Shown piece after piece: positions 8,384 through 17,048 of a stretch of DNA of 64,000 nt (within the stretch, counting starts at the first letter, position 1; each line of letters opens with the position of its first letter). The stretch is from Rhizobium terrae. Lineage in GTDB: Bacteria; Pseudomonadota; Alphaproteobacteria; Rhizobiales; Rhizobiaceae. Made by a program: the position numbers and the translations under genes. The DNA lies in contig NZ_QJKM01000008.1 of NCBI RefSeq assembly GCF_003425685.1, positions 275,125-339,124 of the forward strand, in the 5' to 3' direction. Under the pieces are notes generated by a model. It was not told the origin of the DNA and did no database searches. It saw only the letters and a program-made list of their open reading frames with translations.

Positions 8384-9355
8384 ATGGCCGAGAATTTCTC
8401 TCAGACGCAGCATTTCGACATTCTGGTGCTGCCGGAGATCAACCTCATTCTCGCTGCCTCCGTCATCGAACCCCTGCGCGCCGCAAACCGCATTGCGGGG
8501 CGGGAGCTCTACCGCTGGACGCTCCATTCGCCGGATGGGCAGCCGATCGACACCAAGGCCGGCATTCCCATTCCCGTCAGCGGCGCCTTCCGGCCGGGAC
8601 GGGAGAGCGATCCGCTTTTCGTGCTTGCGAGCTACAACTGGAAGCGGCATGCCACCCGTGAGCTGAAATTCCAGCTTTCCCAGACGGCGCGGCACCGGGC
8701 GTCGATAGCTGGCATCGAGGCAGGCTCCTTCATCCTGGCCGATACGAGCCTGCTCGACGGCTTCTCGGCCACCACCCATTGGGAAGACTTCGAGGACTTT
8801 TCGGCCGCCTATCCGCAGGTCAACATGGTGCGCGAACGCTTCGTCATCGACGGCAAGCGGATCACCACCGGCGGCTCGCTGCCGACGCTCGACCTGATGC
8901 TGGAACTGATCCGCCGCGCCCACGGATATTCTCTGGCGCTGGAGGTCTCGCGGCTGTTCATCTACGAGCAGGAACGCACCCGCGGCGACCTCCTGCAGGT
9001 GCCAGCGATCGGCAACATGCGGATCGCCGATGCCCGCGTGCAGGCGGCGGTGAAATTGATGGAGGAAACGGTGGAGGCGCCCCTATCGCTGACTCGACTG
9101 GCGAAGCGGGTGGGAGTCAGCGCCCGCCATCTGCAAGACCTGTTCAACGAAGTCATGGGAGTTGCGCCGCACGAACACTACCTGGCTCTGCGATTGAATG
9201 CCGCGCGTCGGAAAGTGATCGAAACACGGGCGACATTTGCCGACATCGCCGCCGCCACCGGCTTCAACTCGGCCTCCGCCTTTTCCCGCAGCTACCGCGC
9301 GCATTACCGCGAAAGCCCGAGCGACACGCGACGACGGCTGAAGCTGAAAGCGTGA
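8384..9355 (+). CDS. cdhR: GlxA/CdhR-type AraC-family regulator of carnitine catabolism
   Basis: The ATG at 8384 follows GGAGG by 10 nt and gives 323 aa; the frame is open much further upstream but that part is only antisense to the BKACE gene. N-terminal residues 1-190 form a DJ-1/PfpI-like (GATase-1) domain (HFDILVLPEINLILAASVIEPLR); the C-terminal 100 residues are an AraC double helix-turn-helix (TRLAKRVGVSARHLQDLF and ADIAAATGFNSASAFSRSY). CdhR proteins of this build control carnitine dehydrogenase genes. The 105-bp divergent gap contains two weak inverted repeats, GTTCG-N12-CGAAC (8291-8312) and GAATG-N5-CATTC (8325-8339), that could be operator parts. Confidence 0.85.
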   Translation: MAENFSQTQHFDILVLPEINLILAASVIEPLRAANRIAGRELYRWTLHSPDGQPIDTKAGIPIPVSGAFRPGRESDPLFVLASYNWKRHATRELKFQLSQTARHRASIAGIEAGSFILADTSLLDGFSATTHWEDFEDFSAAYPQVNMVRERFVIDGKRITTGGSLPTLDLMLELIRRAHGYSLALEVSRLFIYEQERTRGDLLQVPAIGNMRIADARVQAAVKLMEETVEAPLSLTRLAKRVGVSARHLQDLFNEVMGVAPHEHYLALRLNAARRKVIETRATFADIAAATGFNSASAFSRSYRAHYRESPSDTRRRLKLKA

Positions 9356-9358
9356 CGC

Positions 9359-9517
9359 CTACTTCTTCAGGATCACCCATAGCGCATGCACGATGCCCGG
9401 CAGCCAGCCGCAGAGCGTGAGCAGAATGTTCAGCCAGAAATGCAGGCCGAGGCCTACCTGAAAGAACACGCCGAGCGGCGGAAGGATGAAAGCAAGCAGG
9501 ATACGGATGATGTCCAA
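9359..9517 (-). CDS. YqaE/Pmp3 family small membrane protein
   Basis: A 52-aa frame starting at a TTG with GGAG 8 nt upstream. The translation begins with the TTG-encoded Met and continues DIIRILLAFILPPLGVFF, then LHFWLNILLTLCGWLPGIVH and ALWVILKK. This is the characteristic UPF0057/Pmp3 pattern: two transmembrane helices with the conserved ILPP and C-GWLPGIVHA segments. Members are inner-membrane proteins linked to salt and membrane-potential stress in bacteria, plants and yeast. It is convergent with the CdhR gene, 3 nt away, and is too short for many automated gene finders. Confidence 0.85.
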   Translation of the reverse strand: MDIIRILLAFILPPLGVFFQVGLGLHFWLNILLTLCGWLPGIVHALWVILKK

Positions 9518-9598
9518 TGCATGTTCTCCGGGGTTGTGGGCATCTGGCCGGATAACGTGTTTGGAAGCGATATGGTTTCAGTACCGCGAAGGTATTGA

Positions 9599-9757
9599 TC
9601 AGACCTCGATGGCGAATTGGTCGCAGAGCCGGATATACATCTCGATTAGCGCTTCCTGCTTGGGTTGCATGGCGGCGGATATCCCGCAGGAACCTGCGGT
9701 CACAACAAGTGCGAATAACAAACCAACAATTTGACGGTGAAGGAACCATGTCGGCAT
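9599..9757 (-). CDS. Putative small secreted or membrane-anchored peptide (52 aa)
   Basis: An ATG at 9757 with GGGGAAAA about 6 nt upstream opens a 52-aa frame. The first 30 residues look like a signal peptide: basic WFLHRQ, hydrophobic IVGLLFALVVTA, then GSCGISAA. The short mature part is QPKQEALIEMYIRLCDQFAIEV, with one further Cys. GSC could be read as a weak lipobox, but that is uncertain. It is upstream of the YqaE gene on the same strand. I do not recognise a family; coding is supported only by the signal-like N-terminus and the ribosome-binding site. Confidence 0.4.
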   Translation of the reverse strand: MPTWFLHRQIVGLLFALVVTAGSCGISAAMQPKQEALIEMYIRLCDQFAIEV

Positions 9758-9823
9758 ACTAGCATTTTCCCCGCGCCCAAAAGGCCGCCGCTGTCGTCAA
9801 GGTTAAATCCTCCGGCCCGAGCG

Positions 9824-12205
9824 TTACCGCAGCAGCGTCTTCGCGATGATCTCCAGCTGGATTTCGTTGCTGCCGCCGAAAATGCTCTGGGAGCGGGAAT
9901 TGAAATAGATGGCCGACGCCACCTTGCGTTCCTCGTCTATCTCGCTCTCCTCAGCCAGTTCGTGCAGCGGGCGATGTTCTTCCCAGCGCAGCGCATCCGG
10001 ACCGAGAATCGAGGCGGCGAGTTCGGCGATTGACTGGCGGATGCGGCTGCGCTCGATCTTCATCGTCGAGGACGGCACCGAGCCCGGATTGCCGCCGGCC
10101 TGCACCTTGGACATGGCGGCAAGCTCCAGCATGTCGTTGGCATCCACATCCGTGGCGATCTCGGCGAAGCGGGCCGCAAACAGCGGGTCGCTGATCATCT
10201 TTCGCCCGTCCGGCAGCGGTTCTGAGGCGAGGCGGTGGAGGCGGGTCAGAAGGGCGCGCAACACGCCGCCGGCGAAAGCGCCGCCGCGCTCGAATTCGAG
10301 CAGGTATTTGGCAATGTCCCAGCCCTCGCCTTCCGCGCCGATACGGTCGGAGACAGGGACGTTCACGTCGTCGAAGAAGACCTGGTTGAATTCATGCGTG
10401 CCGCAGATCGAGCGGATCGGCCGGATGGTGACGCCCGGCGATTTCAGGTCGATCAGGATGAAGGTGATGCCTACCTGTTTTTTGCCGGTGTCGGCGGTGC
10501 GCACCAGGGCGAACATGCGGGTGGCGTGATGGGCGAGCGTCGACCAGATCTTCGAGCCGTTGACGATGTAGTGATTGCCTTCGAGCACTGCCTTGGTCTT
10601 CAGCGAGGCGAGGTCGGAACCGGAGCCGGGTTCGGAATAACCCTGCGCCCAAAGATCCTCGCCGTTCAGGATGCGCGGCAGGTAGAATGCTTTCTGCTCG
10701 TCCGTGCCGTAACGCATCAGCACGGGGGCGATCATCTTGATCGAGGCGCCGCGGAAATGCGGTTCGCCGGCCCGTTCGCATTCCTGGTCGAAAATATAGC
10801 GCTCGGCGAGCGTCCAGCCGGTGCCGCCATATCGTTTCGGCCAGGAAGGGGCGACCCAGCCCTTTTCATTGAGCTTCGACTGCCATTTCAGGCCGATGGT
10901 GGGGTCGGCGAGGAAACTCGGGTTGAGGCGTTCGGCCCGCTTCAGGTCGTCGTCGAGGTGAGCGTCGAGGAAGGTCCGCACCTCGTTGCGGAAACGGACC
11001 TCGCCTTCGCTCATCCGCAGGTTCATGCCTTCCGCCAGCTCTGGCCGGTCGGTATCCGGGACGCGCAGCAGGCTTCCGGAAAGCACCTCGGTGTCGCGGA
11101 CGATCTCGCCATAGCGTTTCAGGTGGCCGGCGGTGGTGCCGAACGTGTTCTCGATCGCGTAGAGCCGGCGGAACCAGGCGCCGATCGGCATTTCCTCCGA
11201 AAAGCCCATGGCGCCGTGAAGCTGGATTGCCTCCTGCGCGACGAAGCGGGAGACCTTGCCGATCTTGGCGCGGGCGCCGGAGACGCCGCGGATGCGTATC
11301 GTGGGCGACGCATCGGCGGAAAGCGTGGCGAGAAGCGCGGAGGCGCGCGCCTCCTGACATTTCACCGCCATCTCGGCCATACGATGCTGCAGCGCCTGAA
11401 AGGCAGCGAGCGGCTTGCCGAACTGCACGCGTTCTCTGGTGTAGGCGACCGTCGCGTCCATCAGCGCATCCATGATGCCGACGGCTTCGGACGCGAGTGC
11501 GGCATTGGCGCGGTCTTGAGCCGCCTCGATTTCGGCGAGCGTGTTGCCGCCGTCGAAGAGCGCGGAAGCCGGGACGGAGACATTGGAGAGGGAAAGGTCG
11601 CAGGCGCGGGTGCCGTCGACGAGTTTGGCGGTCTTGCGGGTGAGGCCGGCGGCATCGGCCGGCACGGCGAAGAGGCGGATGCCGCCGTCGAGCTTGGCGG
11701 AGACGAGGAAGATGTCCGCGGCCGCGCCGCCGGGCACCAGCGGCTTTTCGCCGGACAGTGTGTAGCCATCAGCCGTCTTCACGGCGGTGGCGGAGATGTC
11801 GGCAAGGTCGAAGCCGGTCTGTTTTTCCGTGTGGGCCAGCGCCGGGCGGGATGTGCCGGCGATCAGCGGCGCAAGAATTTCGGCCTTCTGCTCTTCTGTG
11901 CCGAGCTTTTCGACGAGGCTGCCGGCGAGGATGACGGAGGCGAGGTAGGGTTCGACCACCAGCGCCCGGCCGATCGCCTCCATGATCAGCGAGATTTCCA
12001 CCGTGCCGCCGCCGAGGCCGCCATTTTCTTCCGAGAAAGGCAGAGCCAGCCAGCCGAGATCGGCCATCTCCGACCAGATCGCGGCATCGATGCCGTCATC
12101 GGAGGCGAGGACTTTGGCCCGATTTTCGAAGTCGTAGCGGTCCTTGAGGAAGCGGTCGGCGCTTTCCTTCAGAAGGAGCTGCTCGTCCGAATAGTCCAGG
12201 TCCAT
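9824..12205 (-). CDS. Double acyl-CoA dehydrogenase fusion (small-subunit-like plus large-subunit-like)
   Basis: This 793-aa protein contains two complete acyl-CoA dehydrogenase modules. Module 1 starts MDLDYSDEQLLLKES and ends near residue 390 after IQLHGAMGFSEEMPIG and YAIENTFGT; module 2 begins near residue 395 (MNLRMSEGEVRFRNEV), carries WAQGYSEPGSGSDLASL and ends FGGSNEIQLEIIAKTLL. The halves resemble the small (PimD-like) and large (PimC-like) subunits of heteromeric acyl-CoA dehydrogenases, normally encoded by two adjacent genes. Next to hydroxycinnamoyl-CoA genes, a likely substrate is a dihydro-hydroxycinnamoyl-CoA (inference). There is no internal stop or frameshift at the joint. 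Confidence 0.85.
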   Translation of the reverse strand: MDLDYSDEQLLLKESADRFLKDRYDFENRAKVLASDDGIDAAIWSEMADLGWLALPFSEENGGLGGGTVEISLIMEAIGRALVVEPYLASVILAGSLVEKLGTEEQKAEILAPLIAGTSRPALAHTEKQTGFDLADISATAVKTADGYTLSGEKPLVPGGAAADIFLVSAKLDGGIRLFAVPADAAGLTRKTAKLVDGTRACDLSLSNVSVPASALFDGGNTLAEIEAAQDRANAALASEAVGIMDALMDATVAYTRERVQFGKPLAAFQALQHRMAEMAVKCQEARASALLATLSADASPTIRIRGVSGARAKIGKVSRFVAQEAIQLHGAMGFSEEMPIGAWFRRLYAIENTFGTTAGHLKRYGEIVRDTEVLSGSLLRVPDTDRPELAEGMNLRMSEGEVRFRNEVRTFLDAHLDDDLKRAERLNPSFLADPTIGLKWQSKLNEKGWVAPSWPKRYGGTGWTLAERYIFDQECERAGEPHFRGASIKMIAPVLMRYGTDEQKAFYLPRILNGEDLWAQGYSEPGSGSDLASLKTKAVLEGNHYIVNGSKIWSTLAHHATRMFALVRTADTGKKQVGITFILIDLKSPGVTIRPIRSICGTHEFNQVFFDDVNVPVSDRIGAEGEGWDIAKYLLEFERGGAFAGGVLRALLTRLHRLASEPLPDGRKMISDPLFAARFAEIATDVDANDMLELAAMSKVQAGGNPGSVPSSTMKIERSRIRQSIAELAASILGPDALRWEEHRPLHELAEESEIDEERKVASAIYFNSRSQSIFGGSNEIQLEIIAKTLLR

Positions 12206-12233
12206 GATGGTGTCTCGTGGTTGGATGCGCGCC

Positions 12234-12371
12234 CTTCTCCCCCCTTGCGGGGGAGATGTCAGCGGAGCTGACAGAGGGAGGTGGCTCAGCGAACTCTACG
12301 AACGAGGAGGATGTGGAACCACCCCCTCTGTCGCCTCTGGCGACATCTCCCCCCGGCAAGGGGGGAGAGGG
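12234..12371. repeat. Intergenic mosaic element with inverted arms
   Basis: The left arm (TTGCGGGGGAGATGTCAGCG, then GACAGAGGGAGGTGG) is mirrored by the right arm (CCACCCCCTCTGTCG then CGACATCTCCCCCCGG), with a variable centre of about 40 nt. It fills the gap between the hydratase-lyase and the double dehydrogenase genes of the same strand. It has the same architecture as the copies at 4488, 20273 and 32694. Confidence 0.85.
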
Positions 12372-12379
12372 AGTTTGCT

Positions 12380-13222
12380 TCACCCTTCGCGCTTGTAGGC
12401 GCCATGTCCCGGGCGATAGGTCTTCGTATCCAGGAACTGCGACAGGCCTTTTTCGCGGCCTTTTTCCGGATCGACAAAGGTGGTCTGGTCGGCCTTGGCC
12501 GTGAGGTATTCCGCCGACTCCTCCCACGTCATCTCGCGCACGTATTTGTACGCCATGCGGGCCTGACGCAGCACGGTGGGGTTCTTTTCCAAGAGGACGC
12601 GGGCGATCTCCACGGTACGTTCGCGGAGCTTCTCGGCCGGCACGGCCTCGTTCACGAGACCCAGCTGTTCGGCCATCTTGCCGCCGAACTTTTCGCCGGT
12701 CATGACGTAATACATGGCCTTGCGGTCGTTCATCAGCGTCGAGATCGCCTTGGAGACGACGCCGCCGGGGATGACGCCCCAGTTGATTTCCGAGAGGCCG
12801 AAGACGGCGTCTTCGGATGCGATCGCGAGATCGCAGCAGATCAGCGGAGTGAAGGCGCCGCCGAAGCACCAGCCGTTGACCATGGCGATGGTCGGCTTGG
12901 CATAATGCATGAGAAGACGCCACTGCCACGCGCGGGTGGAGCGGTAGGCACGCATGCGGCGGACGTCCGAGACGCCGTCGGTGGCGCGGAAGAAGTCCTT
13001 CAAGTCCATGCCGGCGGAGAAGGCTTCGCCCTCTCCGGTGAGGATGATGACGCCGGCGCGGTCGTCGACCTCAAGCTCGTCCAGCACGCGGATCATGTCT
13101 TCCGCGAGCCCTACGCTCATGGCGTTGCGCTTGTCCGGGCGGTTGAGCTTCACCCAGGCGATGCCGTCTTCGAATTCGACCTTGACGTTCTCGCCGCCGA
13201 TGTCGCTTGTTTCAATGGCCAT
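12380..13222 (-). CDS. p-Hydroxycinnamoyl-CoA hydratase/lyase, paralogue 1
   Basis: A 280-aa crotonase-family protein closely matching HCHL/feruloyl-CoA hydratase-lyase: VKVEFEDGIAWVKLNRP at the N-terminus, EAFSAGMDLKDFFRATD (oxyanion hole), VNGWCFGGAF, and GLSEINWGVIPGG carrying the catalytic Glu. AEYLTAKADQT carries the Tyr that reads the 4-hydroxyl group in this family. The enzyme hydrates feruloyl- or p-coumaroyl-CoA and retro-aldol cleaves it to vanillin or 4-hydroxybenzaldehyde plus acetyl-CoA. It sits between the aldehyde dehydrogenase and the double acyl-CoA dehydrogenase. A second paralogue lies at 17049. Confidence 0.88.
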   Translation of the reverse strand: MAIETSDIGGENVKVEFEDGIAWVKLNRPDKRNAMSVGLAEDMIRVLDELEVDDRAGVIILTGEGEAFSAGMDLKDFFRATDGVSDVRRMRAYRSTRAWQWRLLMHYAKPTIAMVNGWCFGGAFTPLICCDLAIASEDAVFGLSEINWGVIPGGVVSKAISTLMNDRKAMYYVMTGEKFGGKMAEQLGLVNEAVPAEKLRERTVEIARVLLEKNPTVLRQARMAYKYVREMTWEESAEYLTAKADQTTFVDPEKGREKGLSQFLDTKTYRPGHGAYKREG

Positions 13223-13250
13223 GATAATGCTCCTGAAAGGCTCTTTCGCC

Positions 13251-14693
13251 TTACGATTGGCTGGTGAACTTGGTGACGAGATAGGCTTCCATGCCTTCCG
13301 ATCCGCCTTCGGAGCCGTAGCCGCTCTGCTTAACGCCGCCGAACGGAGTCTCGGTCATGGAGATCGCATTGTTGTTGATGCCGACCATGCCGGCCTCGAT
13401 CGCGTCGCTCACCATCGCGGCGGTCTTGGCGGACTGGGTGAAGGCATAGGAAGCAAGCCCGTAAGGCAGGCGGTTCGCCTCACCGATCACTTCCTCGAAC
13501 GATGAGAAGCGGGCGGTGACGGCGACCGGGCCGAAAGGCTCCTCGTTCATGATGATCGCATCCTGCGGCACGTCGGCGAGAACCGTCGGCTGGAAGAAGT
13601 AGCCGCGATTGCTGCCACGCTCGCCGCCGGTGGCGATTTTCGCGCCGCGGCTGACCGCATCGGCCACCATGCGTTCCATGGAGGGCACGCGGCGGCTGTT
13701 GGCGAGCGGTCCCATCTGTTTTTCCGGATCGAGGCCGTCGCCGACCTTCAGCGCCGCGGCCGCCTTGGCGAAACCGTCGACGAACCTGTCGTGGACGCTG
13801 TCATGCACGTAGAAACGGGTCGGCGAGATGCACACCTGGCCGGCATTGCGATATTTCGCATGCACCATGACGCGGATGGCGTGATCGATATCGGCGTCTT
13901 CGAAGATCAGCACCGGCGCATGGCCGCCGAGTTCCATCGTCGCCCGCTTGACGCCCGCCTGCGCCGCGAGCACGGCGAGCTGCTTGCCGACATTGGTGGA
14001 GCCGGTGAAAGTGATCTTGCGGATGCCGTCCGAGGCGATCAGGTGTTCGGAGACTTCCGCCGGCTTGCCGTGGACGACGTTCAGGACGCCGTTCGGCAGG
14101 CCCGCGTCCTGCAGCGCACGGGCGATTTCCAGCACGGTCGAAGGCGTTTCCTCGGATGGCTTGATGACCATGGTGCAGCCGGTGGCGAGCGCCGCCGAAA
14201 TCTTGCGCGCCGGGATGACGCCCGGAAAATTCCAGGGCGTGAAGCCGGCAACGGGCCCGACCGGCTCCTTCGTGACGAACCAGCGGGCGCCGGGCAGGCG
14301 CGACGGGATAACGCGGCCATAGGTGCGGCGGCCCTCGTCGGCGGTCCAGTCGAGAATATCGGCTGAGATATGGACTTCCGGAACCGCCTCGCCGATCGGC
14401 TTGCCCTGGTCGAGCGTCATGCGGCGACCGATCTCGGCGGCGCGCTCGCGCAGGATGTCGGCAGCCTTGCGGATGATTTTCGCGCGATCGTAGGCGGTGG
14501 TGACGCGCCAGGTCTTGAAGGCGCGGGAGGCGGCGCTCACCGCCCGGTCGAGGTCTTCGGCCGTCGCATGCGGCAGGGCGCCGATCGGCTCGCCGGTCGC
14601 GGGATTGATGACGTCCTCGGTGGTGCGGCCTTGCGTGCCGATCCACTCGCCATCGATGAAAAGCTTCAGTTCGCCATAGGATTGGGTCTGCAT
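13251..14693 (-). CDS. NAD(P)-dependent aldehyde dehydrogenase, probable vanillin/4-hydroxybenzaldehyde dehydrogenase
   Basis: The ATG at 14693 gives 480 aa, the usual length for the family; an in-frame extension further upstream is repeat sequence. Visible motifs are FTPWNFPGVIPARK (cofactor site), FTGSTNVGKQL, the catalytic Glu in ELGGHAPVLIF and the catalytic Cys in AGQVCISPTRFYV, ending with the MTETPFGGVKQSGYGSEGG signature. By sequence alone it resembles succinate-semialdehyde dehydrogenases; its place between hydratase-lyase genes argues for oxidation of vanillin or 4-hydroxybenzaldehyde to the benzoate. The substrate is inferred from context. Confidence 0.82.
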   Translation of the reverse strand: MQTQSYGELKLFIDGEWIGTQGRTTEDVINPATGEPIGALPHATAEDLDRAVSAASRAFKTWRVTTAYDRAKIIRKAADILRERAAEIGRRMTLDQGKPIGEAVPEVHISADILDWTADEGRRTYGRVIPSRLPGARWFVTKEPVGPVAGFTPWNFPGVIPARKISAALATGCTMVIKPSEETPSTVLEIARALQDAGLPNGVLNVVHGKPAEVSEHLIASDGIRKITFTGSTNVGKQLAVLAAQAGVKRATMELGGHAPVLIFEDADIDHAIRVMVHAKYRNAGQVCISPTRFYVHDSVHDRFVDGFAKAAAALKVGDGLDPEKQMGPLANSRRVPSMERMVADAVSRGAKIATGGERGSNRGYFFQPTVLADVPQDAIIMNEEPFGPVAVTARFSSFEEVIGEANRLPYGLASYAFTQSAKTAAMVSDAIEAGMVGINNNAISMTETPFGGVKQSGYGSEGGSEGMEAYLVTKFTSQS

Positions 14694-14741
14694 CACGGTT
14701 TCCTCCCTCGCGACGGACAAATAAAATGCGGAGCACTGTAA

Positions 14742-14884
14742 GCCCCTCACCCCGCCTCCGCTTCGCTCGGCGCACCCTCTCCCCGTAAACGGGGCGAGGG
14801 GGAACGGCTGTCGGCGCGGCACATCCCTTCTCCCCGTCGGAACGGGGAGAAGGTGCTGGCAGGCGGATGAGGGGCTACGCCCCT
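14742..14884. repeat. Intergenic mosaic element, second type, inverted pair
   Basis: The left arm reads AGCCCCTCACCCCGCCTCCG and the right arm ends GGCGGATGAGGGGCT, a diverged mirror image. Each arm also carries its own short hairpin (CTCCCCGTAAACGGGG, and CCTTCTCCCCGT with ACGGGGAGAAGG at 14826-14853). It lies between two same-strand genes and could terminate or attenuate transcription entering the aldehyde dehydrogenase gene, though there is no T-run. Confidence 0.75.
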
Positions 14885-14908
14885 AAACTTTGGTGAGGCC
14901 TCGCGCCC

Positions 14909-17029
14909 TCACCGCACCACGAATAGCGCGTCGAGGGCCAAAACCCCGTCCCCTTCGCCATAGACAACGAGCGGGTTGATATCGACTTCGACGATTTCCG
15001 GGGTCGAGCGCATCAGCGCGCCGAGCTTCACCACCACGTCGGCGATCGCCTTCACGTCGCGGGCCGGCTGGCCGCGGAAGGGGCCGAGCAGTTTTGCCGC
15101 CTTCAGCTTGCGGATTTCGGCAATAGCGCGCTCACGGCTGATATCGGCCGGCAGAAGGCGGGCATCCGCCAGCGCCTCGATCCAGACGCCGCCCAAGCCC
15201 ACGAGCACCGTCGGACCCCACTGGTCGCGTTTGGCGCCGACGACCATTTCGAGACCCTGTCGCGCCATGCCTTCGATCAGCACGCCGTCGAGCTTCAGGC
15301 CCGGCTTATGGGTCGCGATGCCGGCATGCATTTTTTCATGCGCAGCGCGCACTGCGGCCTCGTCGGCGAGATTGATGGCGACGCCGCCGACATCGCTCTT
15401 GTGGGCAAGTTCTGCGGCCTGCGCCTTCATGACCACCGGATAGCCGATTTCGGCAGCGATCTTCACGGCTTCGTCGGCGGATTTCGCCAGCGCGCCCTTT
15501 GGCGTCTGGATGCTGAGTTCGGAAAGGATGCGCTTGCCTTCGTATTCGACGACGAGGCCGGAGGCCGGTGTCTTCGTCAGGCGGACACCTTCCGATGTGC
15601 GATCCTTGGTGGCGGCGAGCGCGGCGGCATAGTTCATCACCACCGCCATGGCGCGCATGGCGCGTTCCGGCGAGCGGAAGAACGGAATGCCGCTGTCGCG
15701 CACGGCCTTCATGAAGGTCGGATCGAGCGGATAGTCGTCGCCGATGATGTTGAGGATCACCGGCTTTGTCGCGGTCGCAGCGACGGGGATGATCGCATCC
15801 GACTTCTTGATCTGCATCGGCGGGGAACCGCCGGCATGCGACAGGAAGACGATGCCGACATTCGGGTCCTTCAGCATGGATGCCGTGGACGTGCCGAAAA
15901 TGCCGGGATTGGCAAAGCCGGTCGTGCCGATGTCGAACGGGTTGTCGACATGCACGTAAGGCGGCACCTGCGCCGAGAGCTCGGCATGCACCTCGTCCGA
16001 CAGCGTCGCGATCGGCAGGCCTACCCGTTCGCAGAAATCGAAGCAGAGGCCGCGGATAGCGCCCGAATTGGTGACGATGCCGGCCTGGCCGGCCGGCGGC
16101 AGCGGATAACGGGCGAGGATCGCCGCGACGTCGAACAGTTCGTCGGTCGTATCGACCAGCGCAACCGCCTCGTTGCGGACGGCGGCCTGCATGGTGGCAT
16201 GGTCGCCGGCAAGCGCGCCGGTATGCGACTGGGCCGCCGCCTTGCCGCGCTCGCTGGAGCCTGGATGCAGCATGACGATCGGCTTGCCGAGCGCGCGGGC
16301 ACGCGCCGCGACGGCGAGGAACTTCTGCGGGTTCTTGACCTGCTCGACATAGACCGCGACGAGCGTGTTGTCGGGGTCCTCGATCAGCCAGGCGATCAGG
16401 TCTTCAGCCGCCAGCACCGCCTCGTTACCGGTGGCGATGACATAGGAGACCGCGATATCGCGGGAATGCATGGCGAAGCGGATGTTGGCCGCCGTCGCGC
16501 CGCTCTGGGCGACGATGGCGACACGCGAACGCTCGCCGACGCCGCGCAGGTCGACGGGTTCGAAAGTGAGCGGAATGCCGTCGATATAGTTCGTATAGCC
16601 CATGCAGTTCGGGCCGAGCATGGCGATGCCGGCCTTGCGGCAGATCTCGGCAAGCTCGTCCTGCTGCTGGCGGCCTTCCTCGCCGGCTTCGGCGAAGCCG
16701 GAAGAATAGACGATGACGCCCGCCACTTCGCGCTCGACGCAGGCGATGATCGAATCCTTGATCGCCGCTTGCGGCACGATGAGGATCACCACGTCGACGC
16801 CCTTCGGCAGGTCGCCGATCGTCTTCACGCAGGGGCGGCCGTTGATTTCGTCACGCGAGCGGCTGACCAGATGCAGGTCGCCCGAGTATTTGAAAAGTTC
16901 GAGGTTGGAGAGCACGCCACCGCCGATCGAGGCAGGATCGGGCGATGCGCCCACGATCGCGATCGACCGTGGGCGCAAGAGACGATCGAGGTCGAACGTC
17001 TTGGGAGATGAGGTCGTCATGTCGGACAT
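14909..17029 (-). CDS. ADP-forming acyl-CoA synthetase, probable hydroxycinnamoyl-CoA (feruloyl-CoA) synthetase
   Basis: A 706-aa NDP-forming acyl-CoA synthetase: CoA-binding domain (RPRSIAIVGASPDPASIGGG), central ligase domains with phosphohistidine loop QSHTGALAGDHA near residue 267, and a C-terminal ATP-grasp domain ending VEVDINPLVVYGEGD. FerA of Sphingobium, which activates ferulate, belongs to this superfamily rather than to the AMP-forming Fcs type. With hydratase-lyase genes on either side, activation of ferulate or p-coumarate is the best inference. It differs clearly from the paralogue at 2414. MTTS at 17020 is a possible alternative start. Confidence 0.8.
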   Translation of the reverse strand: MSDMTTSSPKTFDLDRLLRPRSIAIVGASPDPASIGGGVLSNLELFKYSGDLHLVSRSRDEINGRPCVKTIGDLPKGVDVVILIVPQAAIKDSIIACVEREVAGVIVYSSGFAEAGEEGRQQQDELAEICRKAGIAMLGPNCMGYTNYIDGIPLTFEPVDLRGVGERSRVAIVAQSGATAANIRFAMHSRDIAVSYVIATGNEAVLAAEDLIAWLIEDPDNTLVAVYVEQVKNPQKFLAVAARARALGKPIVMLHPGSSERGKAAAQSHTGALAGDHATMQAAVRNEAVALVDTTDELFDVAAILARYPLPPAGQAGIVTNSGAIRGLCFDFCERVGLPIATLSDEVHAELSAQVPPYVHVDNPFDIGTTGFANPGIFGTSTASMLKDPNVGIVFLSHAGGSPPMQIKKSDAIIPVAATATKPVILNIIGDDYPLDPTFMKAVRDSGIPFFRSPERAMRAMAVVMNYAAALAATKDRTSEGVRLTKTPASGLVVEYEGKRILSELSIQTPKGALAKSADEAVKIAAEIGYPVVMKAQAAELAHKSDVGGVAINLADEAAVRAAHEKMHAGIATHKPGLKLDGVLIEGMARQGLEMVVGAKRDQWGPTVLVGLGGVWIEALADARLLPADISRERAIAEIRKLKAAKLLGPFRGQPARDVKAIADVVVKLGALMRSTPEIVEVDINPLVVYGEGDGVLALDALFVVR

Positions 17030-17048
17030 GGTGGTCTCTTGGCTCGGA

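Noticed and set aside
10235..12271. A 678-codon frame antisense to the double acyl-CoA dehydrogenase
   Set aside because: Low-complexity Gly/Arg/Asp translation with no motif; the opposite strand is a full enzyme.
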